Shown here piece by piece: positions 33,115 through 42,692 of a DNA stretch of 64,000 nt. The notes below the pieces were generated by a model. It was not told where the DNA came from, did not search any database, and saw only the letters and a list, made by a program, of their open reading frames with translations. Source of the stretch: JAXMAR01 sp046350295 (GTDB lineage: Bacteria; Planctomycetota; Planctomycetia; Gemmatales; Gemmataceae). The position numbers were made by a program, and so were the translations under genes. The DNA is taken from positions 68,663 through 132,662 of the forward strand of contig JAXMAR010000018.1 in assembly GCA_046350295.1 (NCBI GenBank). Reading direction: 5' to 3'. Within the stretch, counting starts at the first letter, position 1. Each line of letters begins with the position of its first letter.

Positions 33115-36100
33115 ATGTCACGTCTTCATTCTCTCTGGCGCTGGTTCCGTGGACTTGTTCGCCCGCTGGGTGGTCAAAAGAACAAGAAAGCCCGGTCGCG
33201 TAAGGCCGCCCCGACCTATCGCCTTCGCCTGGAGGCGCTCGAGGACCGCACGCTGTTCGCGGTCAACGTCCTCTCGGTGATCCCGGCCCTGACGCAGACG
33301 GGGAACGGACAGAGCGAGGCGGTGCCGACACACTCGGTGAGCGATGACGGACGCTTCGTAGTTTATTCGAGCCTGTCGACCGACCTCGTCACCGGCCAGA
33401 ACGAGCCGGCGGCGACGGAGAACGTGTTTCTTTACGACAGTCTCGGCAACGGCGGGGCCGGTTCGACCGTCATGGTCAGCCATCAGGCGGGAACGACGGC
33501 GACTTCGGCGGACGGCACCTCGTTCAACCCAGTCGTCAGCGGCGACGGCTCGACGATCGCTTTCTTCAGTACGTCGACCAACTTGATCAGCGGCCAGACC
33601 ATCCCGAACGGCACCGTTCAACTCTACGTTTACGACGTCGCATCCGGCGGCATCAAGCTCGCAACCCATGCGTTCGGGGCGCCGATCAGCGGCGCGTCGA
33701 CCGGGGCGAATGGGGCGAACCCGGGTGTGCCCCCTGGCCCGAGCGTCCACTGGCAAAACACGCTGGGTTACAGCGTCCCGGCCTATCCGGGAACCTCGGG
33801 CCTGGGTGGCGGCTTCTTCCCCGGTGGCGTAGCCGGCGGTCTAGCCTTGCCGAGCTTGAGCCACGACGGCAAGTACATCGTCTACATTGACGACGCGACC
33901 AACCTGGGCGCCGCCAACACCGGCCTCGATCCATTTTCCGGTCTGCCGAACACCAACGTCTACCTCTACAACAACAACCCTGCCGATGGCACGTTCGGCT
34001 CAAATACCCTGATTAGCCACGCGGCCGGACAATCCACCACAACCGCGAACGGTTCGGCGGGCGGCGGCGGCGCCTATGCCTCCACGGCTGCCATCAGCGC
34101 CGATGGCAGCACGGTCGCCTTCACGGACCCCGGCGTCAACCTGGTCACGGGACAGAGCACCGACGGTGTCAGCGATCAACTCTACGTCTGGCATCGCACA
34201 GGCGCCCAGGCCGGAACGACGGTGCTCGCGAGCCACAAGCTGGGAGCGTCCCTCGTCGGTGGAACAATCGGCGGCTCCTTCCTGTTCGGCTTCACCGGCG
34301 ACACCCCTCCTTCGCTGAGTGGCGACGGCTCCGTGGTCGCCTATTACTTCGCGGGCACGGACCTCGTCAACACTACCGCCGCGACGCAAGGGACGCCCAG
34401 CGTTCTCAACGTCTTCCGCTACGATGTCGCCTCGAACACAAACGACCTTGTGACGCACGTCTTCGGCGACAACACCAAGATGGGGGACAATCCGCAGAAC
34501 CAGATCGCGTCGTTCGGCGTGGGCCCGTCTGAAGCGACCGGACCGCACATCAGCTCCGACGGCCACTACATCGCTTACGCCAACAACTCGAGCAACCTGC
34601 TTTCCACGCCGATCTCCGGGCAGAACGGCCGCGACAACGTCTACCTTTACGACTCGACCACGCACCTCAACACGCTCGTCAACAACGATGGAACGGGGTC
34701 CGGTCTCACGCCCAACGCCGGAGGCGCGACCGCGCCGGGCATGAGCGCCGACGGGCGGTTTGTCACGTTCATGGACCTCGCCGCCCCAGCCACCGGCAGC
34801 CTGACCGGCGTTGCCGGGACGGTCAACGTCCGCTTGTTTGACCGGCAGGCCGCGGCGGGAACTCAGCCGACGATCATCGGCCAATCGTACGACGCCACGC
34901 ATCTGCCGCCCCTGACCGGGACCGGTTCGTTCGTGGCCGCGACGCTCATGTTCTACGCCAGCGCCCTGCAGCCGACGGTCATGAGCGCCGACGGCACGAC
35001 CATCGTCTGGAGCGGTCCGGTCGACGCGCATTCGATGGTGTCGAGCGTCACCGACAACAACCTGAACTTCGACGTCTTCTCGGTCAAGAACTCCACCGGC
35101 GGCTCCGGTACGTCCAGCACCAGCACGTCGCTCACCATCACCAACACCAGCAACGTTGCCATCACCACTTCGACCTACGGCCAGAGCATCACGCTGACGG
35201 CGACCATCGTGCCGACGCCGGCGGTCGCCTCCGGCATCGTCGGTGACACGGTGACGTTCTTCAGCGGGTCGACGCAACTCGGGACGGGGACGGTCAGCGT
35301 CGTCAGCGGCCAATACCAGGCGAGCTACGTCACGAGCCTGGTCGGCGCCGGAAACTACACGCAGATCTATGCCAAGTACCCCGGCGATTCGACGACGCAG
35401 CCGAGCCAGTCGACCAACCATTCGCTCACCGTGACGCCGGCGACCCTCACCTACAACGCGAACACGCAGACCAAGGTCTACGGCGATCCCAACCCGAGCC
35501 TCACCGGCAACGTCACCGGCCTCGTCAACGGCGAGACGCTCGGCGGCGTCACCACCGGCACGCTCACGTTCACGACGACGGCCACGAACTCGAGCAACGT
35601 CGGCAATTACGCCATCAACGGCGGCGGCCTGACGCCCAACGGGAACTACGTGTTCGCCCAGGCCTCGGGCAACGCCACCGCCCTCAGCATCACGCCCAAG
35701 CAGTTGACTTACAACGCCACCAGCGTCAGCCGGCCGTATGGCAGCGCCAACCCCTCCCTGTCGGGGAGCGTCAGCGGTTTCGTCAACGGCGATACCCTGG
35801 GGAGCGCCACCACGGGCACGCTGGCTTTCGCCACGACCGCCACGACGGCGAGCAACGTCGGCAGCTACGCCATCACCGGCTCGGGCTTGACCGCCAACAA
35901 CGGCAACTACACGTTCGCCCAGGCTTCGGGCAACGCGACCGCGCTGACGGTGACGGCTGCCACGCTCGCTTACGTCGCCAACAGCGCCACGAAGATCTAC
36001 GGCGACGCCATCCCGACGCTCAGCGGCAGCGTCACGGGCCTCGTCAACGGCGATACGCTCTCCGGTGTCACGACCGGAACGGCGACGTTCAGCACGACCG

Positions 36101-39100
36101 CGACCGCGGCGAGCAACGTCGGCAATTACGCCATCACCGGCTCGGGCCTCACGCTGACCAGCTCCAATTACGTCTTCGGTCAGGCGGCCGGCAACGCGAC
36201 CGCGCTCACCATCAACCCGGCGACCCTGACCTATAACGCGAACAGCGCCACCAAGGTCTATGGAGCCGGCGTTCCCGCGCTCAGCGGCAACGTCAGCGGC
36301 CTCGTCAACGGCGACACGCTGGCAGGCGCCACCACCGGCACGCTCGCGTTCTCGACGACGGCCACCCCGGCCAGCAACGTCGGCAATTACGCGATCACGG
36401 GCGGCGGATTGACCGCGAATAACGGCAATTACACGTTCGTGCAGGCCTCCGGCAACGCCACCGCCCTCAGCGTCACGCCGGCGACGCTGACCTACGTCGC
36501 GACCACGGCGACCAAAGCGTATGGCGCCAGCATCCCCACGCTCAACGGAAGCGTCACCGGCTTCGTCAACGGCGACACGCAGGCCAGCGCGACCACCGGA
36601 ACGCTCGCGTTTTCGACGACGGCGACCTCCGCGAGCAATGTCGGCGGCTATGCCGTCACCGGCTCCGGCTTGACGGCGAACAACGGCAATTACACCTTCG
36701 TGCAGGCGGCGGGCAACGCGACCGCATTCTCCATCACCCCCGCGACTCTGGCCTACACCGCGACCCCGGCGAGCCGGCCCTACGGCTCGAGCAATCCGGC
36801 CCTGAGCGGCTCCGTCACCGGCCTGGTCAACGGCGACACCCTGAGCGGCGTCACCACCGGGACGGCGAGCTTCGGTACCACCGCGACGAGCGCCAGCGGC
36901 GCCGGCTCCTATGCGATCACGGGGACGGGCCTGACGCTGACGAGCTCCAACTACGTCCTGGCGCAGGCCACGGCGAACGCCACGGCGTTGACGATCAATC
37001 CCGTGACGCTTACTTACACGGCCACCGCGGCCTCGCGGGCCTACGGCGCCGCCAATCCGGCGCTCACGGGAAGCGTCACCGGCTTCGTCAACGGCGACAC
37101 ACTGGGAAGCGCGACGACCGGCACGCTCAGCTTCTCGACGCTCGCCAACAGCACGAGCGGCATCGGCAGCTACGCCGTCACCGGCTCCGGCCTCAGCGCG
37201 ACCAATTACGTCTTCGCGCAGGCGGCCGCCAATGCGACGGCGTTCAGCGTCACGACCGCGCCGCTTTCGATCAAGGCCAACGACAAGAGCAAGAACTACG
37301 GCCAGACGATCAGCTTCGCCGGCACGGAGTTCAGCGCGACGGGTCTGAAGAACGGCGAGACGGTCGGCAGCGTCAGCCTCAGCAGCACCGGCGCCGCGGC
37401 AACCGCGTCCGTGGCGGGCAGCACGTACGCCATCCAGGCAAGCGCGGCGACCGGCGGCACGTTCAACGCGAGCAACTACGCCATCACTTACCAGGACGGA
37501 GCTCTGACGGTGAACCAGGCGGCGCTGACGGTCAAGGCCAACGACGCGACCAAGATCGTCGGCCAGACCGTCACCTTCACCGGGACCGAGTTCAGCGCCA
37601 GCGGCTTGCAGAACGGCGAGACGATCGGCTCGGCGACCATCACCAGCGCCGGGGCGGCTTCCGCCGCCTCGACCGCCGGCAGCCCCTACACGATCAACAT
37701 CAGCGGGGCGACCGGCGGCACGTTCAATGCAGGCAATTACGCCATCAGTTATCAAACCGGCCTGCTGTTCGTGAGCGCGGCGGCGAACGACGTCTACGTC
37801 AGCACCGCCTTCAACCTGCCGTTCGGGACGCCGGTCAACAACGCCGACACCGACAATCAACCGGCGACGATCGGCGTCAACGCCTTCAGCAGCATCCAGC
37901 AAGCGATCAACGCCGTGGCCGCGGGCGGCACGGTCCACGTCGCCAGCGGCACGTACGCCGAGAGCCTGGTCATCAGCCAATCCTTGACGCTCCAGGGGAC
38001 AGCGGCCGGGTTCGTGGTTTCCGGATCGGGCGCCGGCACGGGAATCACGGTGACCGGGCAGACTGTCGCCATCGCCCATGTGACGGTGCAAGGGTTCGGG
38101 ACCGGGTTGGTCGCGGGCTCCACGGTCGCGGTCCTTACGCTGACCGACGTCCACTTCATCGGCAACACCGTCGGCGCGACCATCACCGGCGTCCCGACGT
38201 TTAACATCTACGGCACTGACACGGCGGAAGCGTACCTCGTCCAATCCACGCAGATCACAAAGGCCGGCGAGAACGCCATCGCCTACAGCGGCGTCGCCAA
38301 CCTCAACCTGTACACGCTGGGGGGCAGCGACCAGGTGACGATCACCGGCGACGCCGCCGGCACGGCCCTCTCCGTCTTCGGCGGCGACGGCGCCGATGTC
38401 TTCGACATCACTACCGCGAGCGGACGGCTCGGGCAGGTCCTCGGCGCGCCGGTCACGCTCGACGGCGGGACGGGCAGCAATCAGTTGATCGTCGACGAGG
38501 CCGCTGCGACGGCCGGCGACGTGATCACCGTCCTGGCCAACAAGATCCTCGGCGAGGGACCGTTCCCGTTCACGATCAATTACACGGCGACCGGCGGCGA
38601 TTTCGCGACCGGCGTGCAGATCATGACGGGCTCCAGCGACGATTGGGTTCGCGTCCGCGGCACGGCGGCCCAGGCCCCGGTGAGCGTCCTGAGCGGCGCC
38701 GGCAACGACGTGATCGACGTCCAGGCGCAAAGCAACCGCCTCGGCGATGTGCTGGCCGCGCCGGTCGCGCTGGACGCGGGCGCCGGGAACAATCAGCTCA
38801 GCGTGAGCGAGGCGAACAGCGCGGTGGCGGACACGGTCACCGTCCTCGCCAACCAGATCCTCGGCCAGGGCGCGGCGCCGTTCTCCCTCAGTTACAAGGC
38901 GACCGGCGGCAGCTTCACCAGCGTGAAGCTCACGACCGGTAGTGGCGCCGACGTGATCAATGTCACGGCTCCGAGCGGACGCTTCGGTGACGTCCCGACC
39001 GGCCCCATCTCGATCGATGCCGGCGCCGGCAGCAACGCCCTGAACTTCAGCGAGGCGAACAGTCCGTACGGGGACGTCTTCACGGTCCTGCCCACGCAGA

Positions 39101-40125
39101 TCCGCGGCGATGGGCCGCTCCCCTTCGTCATCAACTACACCGCCACGGGCGGCAGCTTCGGCGCCGGCATCAGCGTCACCGGCGGTTCGAGCGACGACTG
39201 GGTCCGCGTCTACGGCCTGCCCGCGCAGACATCGCTGAACGTTTTCAGCAACGCCGGCAACGACGTGATCGACGTGGCGCCGCTCGCCAACCGGATCGGC
39301 GACACGCTGAAGAGTCCCGTCGCGATCGACGCCGGCCCCGGCGTCAATCAGCTCAACGTGAACGAAGCGGTCAGCACGGCCGGCGACCAGTTGATCCTCC
39401 AGGCCAACCAGGTGCTGGGGGTTGTTGGGGCGGTACCGTTCCAGGTGAACTACGGCGCCAGCGGCGGCACGTTCAGCGGCGTCAATGTGACGACAGGCGC
39501 CAGTGACGACTGGGTCCGGGTCTTCGGCTCGCCGGCGGCCCCGCTCAACGTGCAGACCCGGAACGGCAACGACGTGATCGAAGTGGCGGCGCAGGCCAAC
39601 CGGCTCGGCGACGTGCTCGCCGGCGCGGTCTCGGTCGACGCCGGCGCGGGCGCTAACTCTTTGCGGGTGAGCGAAGCGGCGAGCGCCGCGGGGGACGTGT
39701 TCAACCTCACCACCAACCAGATCGTCGGCGCCGGACCGGTTCCGTTCGTGGTCAATTTTGCCGCCTCGGGCGGTAGCTTCTCCGGCATCGTGTTGACGAC
39801 CGGCGTCAACGACGACTGGGTCCGCTTCTTCAGCAAGCCCGCGGCGCCCGTCACCATCCAGTCCGGCGCCGGCAACGACGTGATCGACCTCTCGGTGAGC
39901 AAGTCGGCGCCGTTCAACAACCTGACCGTCGACGGCGGCGCGGGGAACAACATCATCGAGGTCTTCGACCAGACGGGCGGCGCCCAGCTGCAGACCAGCC
40001 CGAGCTCGAGCACGAGCGGCGAGACACGCGTCCTCTATCTCGGCCTCTACGTGGACGACCTGTATTTCCAGAACGTGTCGACGACGAGCGGCATCAGGCT
40101 GTTCGCCAAGACGGTATCGCTCTGA
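33115..40125 (+). CDS. Giant repeat-built surface protein with LEDR motif
   Basis: A 2336-residue protein. A basic N-terminus carries LRLEALEDRTLFAV (LEDR at 42-45), shared with the 7.4-kb surface protein. Residues 60-650 are TolB/PD40-like propeller strands (VSDDGRFVVYSSLSTDLV, ISADGSTVAF). An Ig-like Big_3 module spans about 665-770. Nine MBG-type modules of about 87 residues run to 1552 (TLTYNANSATKVYG, GLVNGDTLSGVTTGT). A right-handed beta-helix segment follows (IQQAINAVAAGGTVHVASGT). Five to six modules of about 115 residues repeat SSDDWVRV and AGNDVIDV. No C-terminal anchor is recognised. The frame is open over 7 kb without defects. An adhesin or matrix role is inferred. Confidence 0.88.
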   Translation: MSRLHSLWRWFRGLVRPLGGQKNKKARSRKAAPTYRLRLEALEDRTLFAVNVLSVIPALTQTGNGQSEAVPTHSVSDDGRFVVYSSLSTDLVTGQNEPAATENVFLYDSLGNGGAGSTVMVSHQAGTTATSADGTSFNPVVSGDGSTIAFFSTSTNLISGQTIPNGTVQLYVYDVASGGIKLATHAFGAPISGASTGANGANPGVPPGPSVHWQNTLGYSVPAYPGTSGLGGGFFPGGVAGGLALPSLSHDGKYIVYIDDATNLGAANTGLDPFSGLPNTNVYLYNNNPADGTFGSNTLISHAAGQSTTTANGSAGGGGAYASTAAISADGSTVAFTDPGVNLVTGQSTDGVSDQLYVWHRTGAQAGTTVLASHKLGASLVGGTIGGSFLFGFTGDTPPSLSGDGSVVAYYFAGTDLVNTTAATQGTPSVLNVFRYDVASNTNDLVTHVFGDNTKMGDNPQNQIASFGVGPSEATGPHISSDGHYIAYANNSSNLLSTPISGQNGRDNVYLYDSTTHLNTLVNNDGTGSGLTPNAGGATAPGMSADGRFVTFMDLAAPATGSLTGVAGTVNVRLFDRQAAAGTQPTIIGQSYDATHLPPLTGTGSFVAATLMFYASALQPTVMSADGTTIVWSGPVDAHSMVSSVTDNNLNFDVFSVKNSTGGSGTSSTSTSLTITNTSNVAITTSTYGQSITLTATIVPTPAVASGIVGDTVTFFSGSTQLGTGTVSVVSGQYQASYVTSLVGAGNYTQIYAKYPGDSTTQPSQSTNHSLTVTPATLTYNANTQTKVYGDPNPSLTGNVTGLVNGETLGGVTTGTLTFTTTATNSSNVGNYAINGGGLTPNGNYVFAQASGNATALSITPKQLTYNATSVSRPYGSANPSLSGSVSGFVNGDTLGSATTGTLAFATTATTASNVGSYAITGSGLTANNGNYTFAQASGNATALTVTAATLAYVANSATKIYGDAIPTLSGSVTGLVNGDTLSGVTTGTATFSTTATAASNVGNYAITGSGLTLTSSNYVFGQAAGNATALTINPATLTYNANSATKVYGAGVPALSGNVSGLVNGDTLAGATTGTLAFSTTATPASNVGNYAITGGGLTANNGNYTFVQASGNATALSVTPATLTYVATTATKAYGASIPTLNGSVTGFVNGDTQASATTGTLAFSTTATSASNVGGYAVTGSGLTANNGNYTFVQAAGNATAFSITPATLAYTATPASRPYGSSNPALSGSVTGLVNGDTLSGVTTGTASFGTTATSASGAGSYAITGTGLTLTSSNYVLAQATANATALTINPVTLTYTATAASRAYGAANPALTGSVTGFVNGDTLGSATTGTLSFSTLANSTSGIGSYAVTGSGLSATNYVFAQAAANATAFSVTTAPLSIKANDKSKNYGQTISFAGTEFSATGLKNGETVGSVSLSSTGAAATASVAGSTYAIQASAATGGTFNASNYAITYQDGALTVNQAALTVKANDATKIVGQTVTFTGTEFSASGLQNGETIGSATITSAGAASAASTAGSPYTINISGATGGTFNAGNYAISYQTGLLFVSAAANDVYVSTAFNLPFGTPVNNADTDNQPATIGVNAFSSIQQAINAVAAGGTVHVASGTYAESLVISQSLTLQGTAAGFVVSGSGAGTGITVTGQTVAIAHVTVQGFGTGLVAGSTVAVLTLTDVHFIGNTVGATITGVPTFNIYGTDTAEAYLVQSTQITKAGENAIAYSGVANLNLYTLGGSDQVTITGDAAGTALSVFGGDGADVFDITTASGRLGQVLGAPVTLDGGTGSNQLIVDEAAATAGDVITVLANKILGEGPFPFTINYTATGGDFATGVQIMTGSSDDWVRVRGTAAQAPVSVLSGAGNDVIDVQAQSNRLGDVLAAPVALDAGAGNNQLSVSEANSAVADTVTVLANQILGQGAAPFSLSYKATGGSFTSVKLTTGSGADVINVTAPSGRFGDVPTGPISIDAGAGSNALNFSEANSPYGDVFTVLPTQIRGDGPLPFVINYTATGGSFGAGISVTGGSSDDWVRVYGLPAQTSLNVFSNAGNDVIDVAPLANRIGDTLKSPVAIDAGPGVNQLNVNEAVSTAGDQLILQANQVLGVVGAVPFQVNYGASGGTFSGVNVTTGASDDWVRVFGSPAAPLNVQTRNGNDVIEVAAQANRLGDVLAGAVSVDAGAGANSLRVSEAASAAGDVFNLTTNQIVGAGPVPFVVNFAASGGSFSGIVLTTGVNDDWVRFFSKPAAPVTIQSGAGNDVIDLSVSKSAPFNNLTVDGGAGNNIIEVFDQTGGAQLQTSPSSSTSGETRVLYLGLYVDDLYFQNVSTTSGIRLFAKTVSL
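35430..37780 (+). repeat. Tandem MBG-type coding repeats (about 260 bp, nine units)
   Basis: Seven units of about 258-261 bases begin near 35430, 35692, 35953, 36216, 36477, 36738 and 36999. Two divergent units follow from about 37258 and 37516. Each encodes an A-T-L-T/A-Y opening, a YG...PxLSG centre and VNGDTL. DNA similarity between the units is obvious, so recombination between them could change their number. Confidence 0.8.
38300..39990 (+). repeat. Tandem coding repeats of the C-terminal region (about 345 bp)
   Basis: Five to six units share the pattern DVIDV...NRLGDVLA-P-D-GAG-N-L-V-EA, then VLANQILG, then YTATGGSF and SSDDWVRV. Unit starts are near 38370, 38700, 38945, 39250 and 39570. 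No known domain name was assigned. Confidence 0.7.
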
Positions 40126-40150
40126 TCCGGCGCCCGCGCTTCTTCATTGC

Positions 40151-40182
40151 AAGGGGACTGTCCTCCACGGGACAGTCCCCTT
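40151..40182. terminator. Two-way hairpin terminator between converging genes
   Basis: A perfect 13-bp stem AAGGGGACTGTCC (40151-40163) and GGACAGTCCCCTT (40170-40182) has a six-base loop and a T-containing right flank. It lies between the ends of the giant surface-protein gene and rnd. The stem shares its core with the 24321-24395 palindrome. Confidence 0.8.
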
Positions 40183-40199
40183 TCTGCATCACCGAGCGC

Positions 40200-41384
40200 C
40201 TACTCGACCACGAACGGGGCCGGAGACACCGCGTCGCGCACGCGCAGGCTCGTCTTCCCGTCGAGGAACACTTCCAGGGCCGGCGTCACCTCTTGGGCAC
40301 GCCAGCCGCGGGCCAGGGGGCTCTCGGGCGTCGGCGCCGTTTGCCGCAGCCGCCCTTTGACGAGCGCTTTCAGGTCGCCGGCGGACGCGGCCAGGGCCGG
40401 CGCCACGTGGCGCCGCGCGCACCAATCGGCGAGCACCAGGCCCAGGACGCTGCTCAAGAGGGCGACCTGCGGCGGGTCGGCTTCCCGGTCGTACGGGGCG
40501 GGCATCTCATCGGCGGGGAGCGCGCGGGCGGCCTCGATGACCGGCATCAGGGCGTCGGCGTGCTTCTTGGCGAGGCCGCGGACGACGTGGAGGTCCTTGG
40601 CCGAGCGCGGATTGCGGCGGGCGATTTCGACGAGCAGGTCATCGCGCAGGAGCGAGCGCGGCGGGCGGTTGGCCTTGTGGGCCAGCTCCTCGCGCCACTG
40701 GAAGATGGCGCGGAGGACGGCGAGGCGGCGGCGGTCGAGCGTGCCGGATCCCTTGAGCTTGCGCCACTTCTCGCCGGTCGGCGCCAGGCCCGCTTCATCC
40801 ACCTGCGATTGCTCGCGCAGTCGGGCGAACTCCTCGCCGGCCCAGTCGAGGCGGCCCAGCTCTTCGAGACGCTTGTGCAGCTTGCGGTAGAGAGGGAGTA
40901 GGTGGCGGACGTCGTCGAACGCGTAGCCGATCTGCTCGCCCGTGAGGGGGCGGTGGCGCCATTCGGTGAGCGTCTCCCCCTTGGAGAGCCGCTTACCGAG
41001 AAGCGCTTCGACCAAGTTGCCATGGCTGATGGGATAGGTGAGGCCGATCAGGCCCGCGGCGATCTGGAGGTCGAAGACGTTCCCGGGCGCTTTGCCGCTG
41101 GCGAGGTGGCAGAGGCGAATCTCCTCGCGGCCGGCGTGGACGACAACCAGGTGATCGGGATGGACGACGACGTTCCAGAAGGCGTCGAGCGACTCGAAGG
41201 CGAACGGGTCGATGAGGTAGAGCGTGTCGTCCGTCGCGACCTGGATGAGGCACAGCTCCGGGTGATAGGAGGTCTCGCCGACGAACTCGGTGTCGAAGCC
41301 GAAGACCTTGCTATGGGCGAGGCGGGCACAGCAGTCGTCGAGCGCGTCGAGCGTCGTGACGACGAGTTCGTTGGGGCGGGTCAT
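40200..41384 (-). CDS. rnd: Ribonuclease D
   Basis: A 394-residue 3'-5' exoribonuclease that trims tRNA and other RNA ends. The DEDD exonuclease motifs are visible: FGFDTEFVGETSYHPELCLI (Exo I), VVHAGREEIRLCHL then NVFDLQIAAGLIG (Exo II), and YAFDDVRHLLPLY (Exo III, with Asp and Tyr). An HRDC domain follows (RLAVLRAIFQWREELAHKAN, RPPRSLLRDDLLVEIARRNP). The C-terminal 100 residues contain a second HRDC-like portion. The ATG at 41384 is well placed and no partner gene is coupled. Confidence 0.94.
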   Translation of the reverse strand: MTRPNELVVTTLDALDDCCARLAHSKVFGFDTEFVGETSYHPELCLIQVATDDTLYLIDPFAFESLDAFWNVVVHPDHLVVVHAGREEIRLCHLASGKAPGNVFDLQIAAGLIGLTYPISHGNLVEALLGKRLSKGETLTEWRHRPLTGEQIGYAFDDVRHLLPLYRKLHKRLEELGRLDWAGEEFARLREQSQVDEAGLAPTGEKWRKLKGSGTLDRRRLAVLRAIFQWREELAHKANRPPRSLLRDDLLVEIARRNPRSAKDLHVVRGLAKKHADALMPVIEAARALPADEMPAPYDREADPPQVALLSSVLGLVLADWCARRHVAPALAASAGDLKALVKGRLRQTAPTPESPLARGWRAQEVTPALEVFLDGKTSLRVRDAVSPAPFVVE

Positions 41385-41527
41385 GCGTTCATCTTAACGG
41401 CGCGGCCAAAGGTAGTCGACTCGCTCGGCGCATCGACTGGCCGACAGCCTTTCAGCTTCGTCAGGGAAGCCTGTCGCAAACCGGCGTTCGATCGTGACGC
41501 GACCCTGTCGACGCGCGGAGCGATCGC

Positions 41528-42298
41528 CTACCTTGTCGACCAGCCGCCGTCGACAGGCAGAACGACGCCGGTGATGAGGCGGGATTCGTCGCTACAGAGG
41601 AAGACGGCGGCTTCCGCGACGTCGTCCGGACGCCCCGCTCCGGGGCCGAGGGGTTGCTTGGCTTCGAGGAAAGAGCGGATGGCGGGGTCGCCGATCGCGC
41701 GGCCGGCCATGGGCGTGTCGATGAGCCCGGGGGCCAGAGCGTTGACGCGGATGCCGTGCGCCGCGTAGCGTGCGGCGGCGAGGCGGGTGAGGGACAGGAC
41801 GCCCCCCTTGGCGGCGGTGTAAGCGGCGGTGTCGAAATGCTCGGGAGCCGGGTGGAAGGCGAGCACGCTGGCCATGTTGAGGATGACCCCCCTGCCCTGT
41901 TCGAGAAACAGGCGCAGGGCGGCGCGGTTGCTGAGAAAGACGCTGGTCAGGTTGATGTCGATGGTACGGCGCCAGCCGGAGTCCGAGCATTCGTGCAACG
42001 AGCCGTCGCCGTCTGTGCGGCCGCTGGCGCCGGCGATGTGGAAGAGGATGTCGAGTCCGCCCAGGCGCTCGCGCGTCGCGGCGAAAAGGCGGTCGATGTC
42101 GGCGGGTTGAGTGGCGTCGCACTGGACGAACTGGACATCGCCGAGCGTCTGGAGAGAGACGAGCGTATCGGCGGGGATGGGCTCAAGACCGGCGAGGACG
42201 AGCCTGGCGCCTTCTTGGAGGAAGCGGCGGGCGGTGGCGAGGCCGATGCCGCCGGAGCCGCCGAGGAGGAGGGCGCGTTTGTTGTTGAGGCGAGGCAT
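41528..42298 (-). CDS. Short-chain dehydrogenase/reductase
   Basis: A 256-residue NAD(P)-dependent oxidoreductase of the classical SDR family. It has the cofactor loop LLGGSGGIGLATARRFL, a NNAG-equivalent FHIAGASG, catalytic Ser in LNMASVLAF, Tyr-Lys in YTAAKGGVLSLTRL, and a C-terminal LPVDGGWSTR. The cofactor preference and substrate are not predictable. The ATG at 42298 has GAAGGG just upstream, and the longer frame to 42337 is unsupported. It lies 55 bases after the DUF3175 gene on the same strand. Confidence 0.92.
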   Translation of the reverse strand: MPRLNNKRALLLGGSGGIGLATARRFLQEGARLVLAGLEPIPADTLVSLQTLGDVQFVQCDATQPADIDRLFAATRERLGGLDILFHIAGASGRTDGDGSLHECSDSGWRRTIDINLTSVFLSNRAALRLFLEQGRGVILNMASVLAFHPAPEHFDTAAYTAAKGGVLSLTRLAAARYAAHGIRVNALAPGLIDTPMAGRAIGDPAIRSFLEAKQPLGPGAGRPDDVAEAAVFLCSDESRLITGVVLPVDGGWSTR

Positions 42299-42353
42299 CC
42301 CTTCTTGGTACCAGAGCGCACGCCGGACAGTCAACACAAGGGCAGACGCCCGG

Positions 42354-42617
42354 TCACTTTCGAGCGCGCATCCTCTCCTGGAGAAGACGCTTGGCTTTCT
42401 CCAGCTCTTTTTTTCGCGTCGCCGAAAGATTCTTGCCGGCGCGATTGATGAAGAACTGGATCATGCGGACTCCGGAGCCGGGACCTTTGGGGCTGACTTT
42501 CTTGGTCGCCATGACGCGTGCAATGGTGGCCGCATCCTTGGTGAAGAGGCCTTGGGGCGGGAAGGTAGAAATGGTTTTCACCTTGCCGGACCAGCGTTTG
42601 GGTTTCTCGCGCGTCAT
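42354..42617 (-). CDS. DUF3175 protein
   Basis: An 87-residue basic protein. It starts MTREKPKRWSGKVKTISTFP and contains GSGVRMIQFFINRAGKNLSA, the diagnostic end of DUF3175 proteins, then a lysine-rich helix. These small proteins are of unknown function and widespread in soil bacteria. High basicity hints at nucleic-acid binding. The ribosome site AAAGGAG fixes the ATG at 42617. It is co-directional with ada upstream (75 bases) and the SDR downstream. Confidence 0.85.
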   Translation of the reverse strand: MTREKPKRWSGKVKTISTFPPQGLFTKDAATIARVMATKKVSPKGPGSGVRMIQFFINRAGKNLSATRKKELEKAKRLLQERMRARK

Positions 42618-42692
42618 GACTGTTCTCCTTTCGCCTACTGAAACCGGAATCAGAAGCGAAGGAGCAATCGGCGCGCCAAGCGTCAGGCGCAC

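Noticed and set aside
35430..37780. CRISPR array or non-coding satellite
   Set aside because: Repeats are about 260 bp, in frame, diverged and encode MBG-type modules. There are no short identical repeats with unique spacers.
34000..38730. 1576-residue minus-strand open frame
   Set aside because: Antisense to the repeat region of the giant surface protein. Its apparent repeats mirror the sense repeats.
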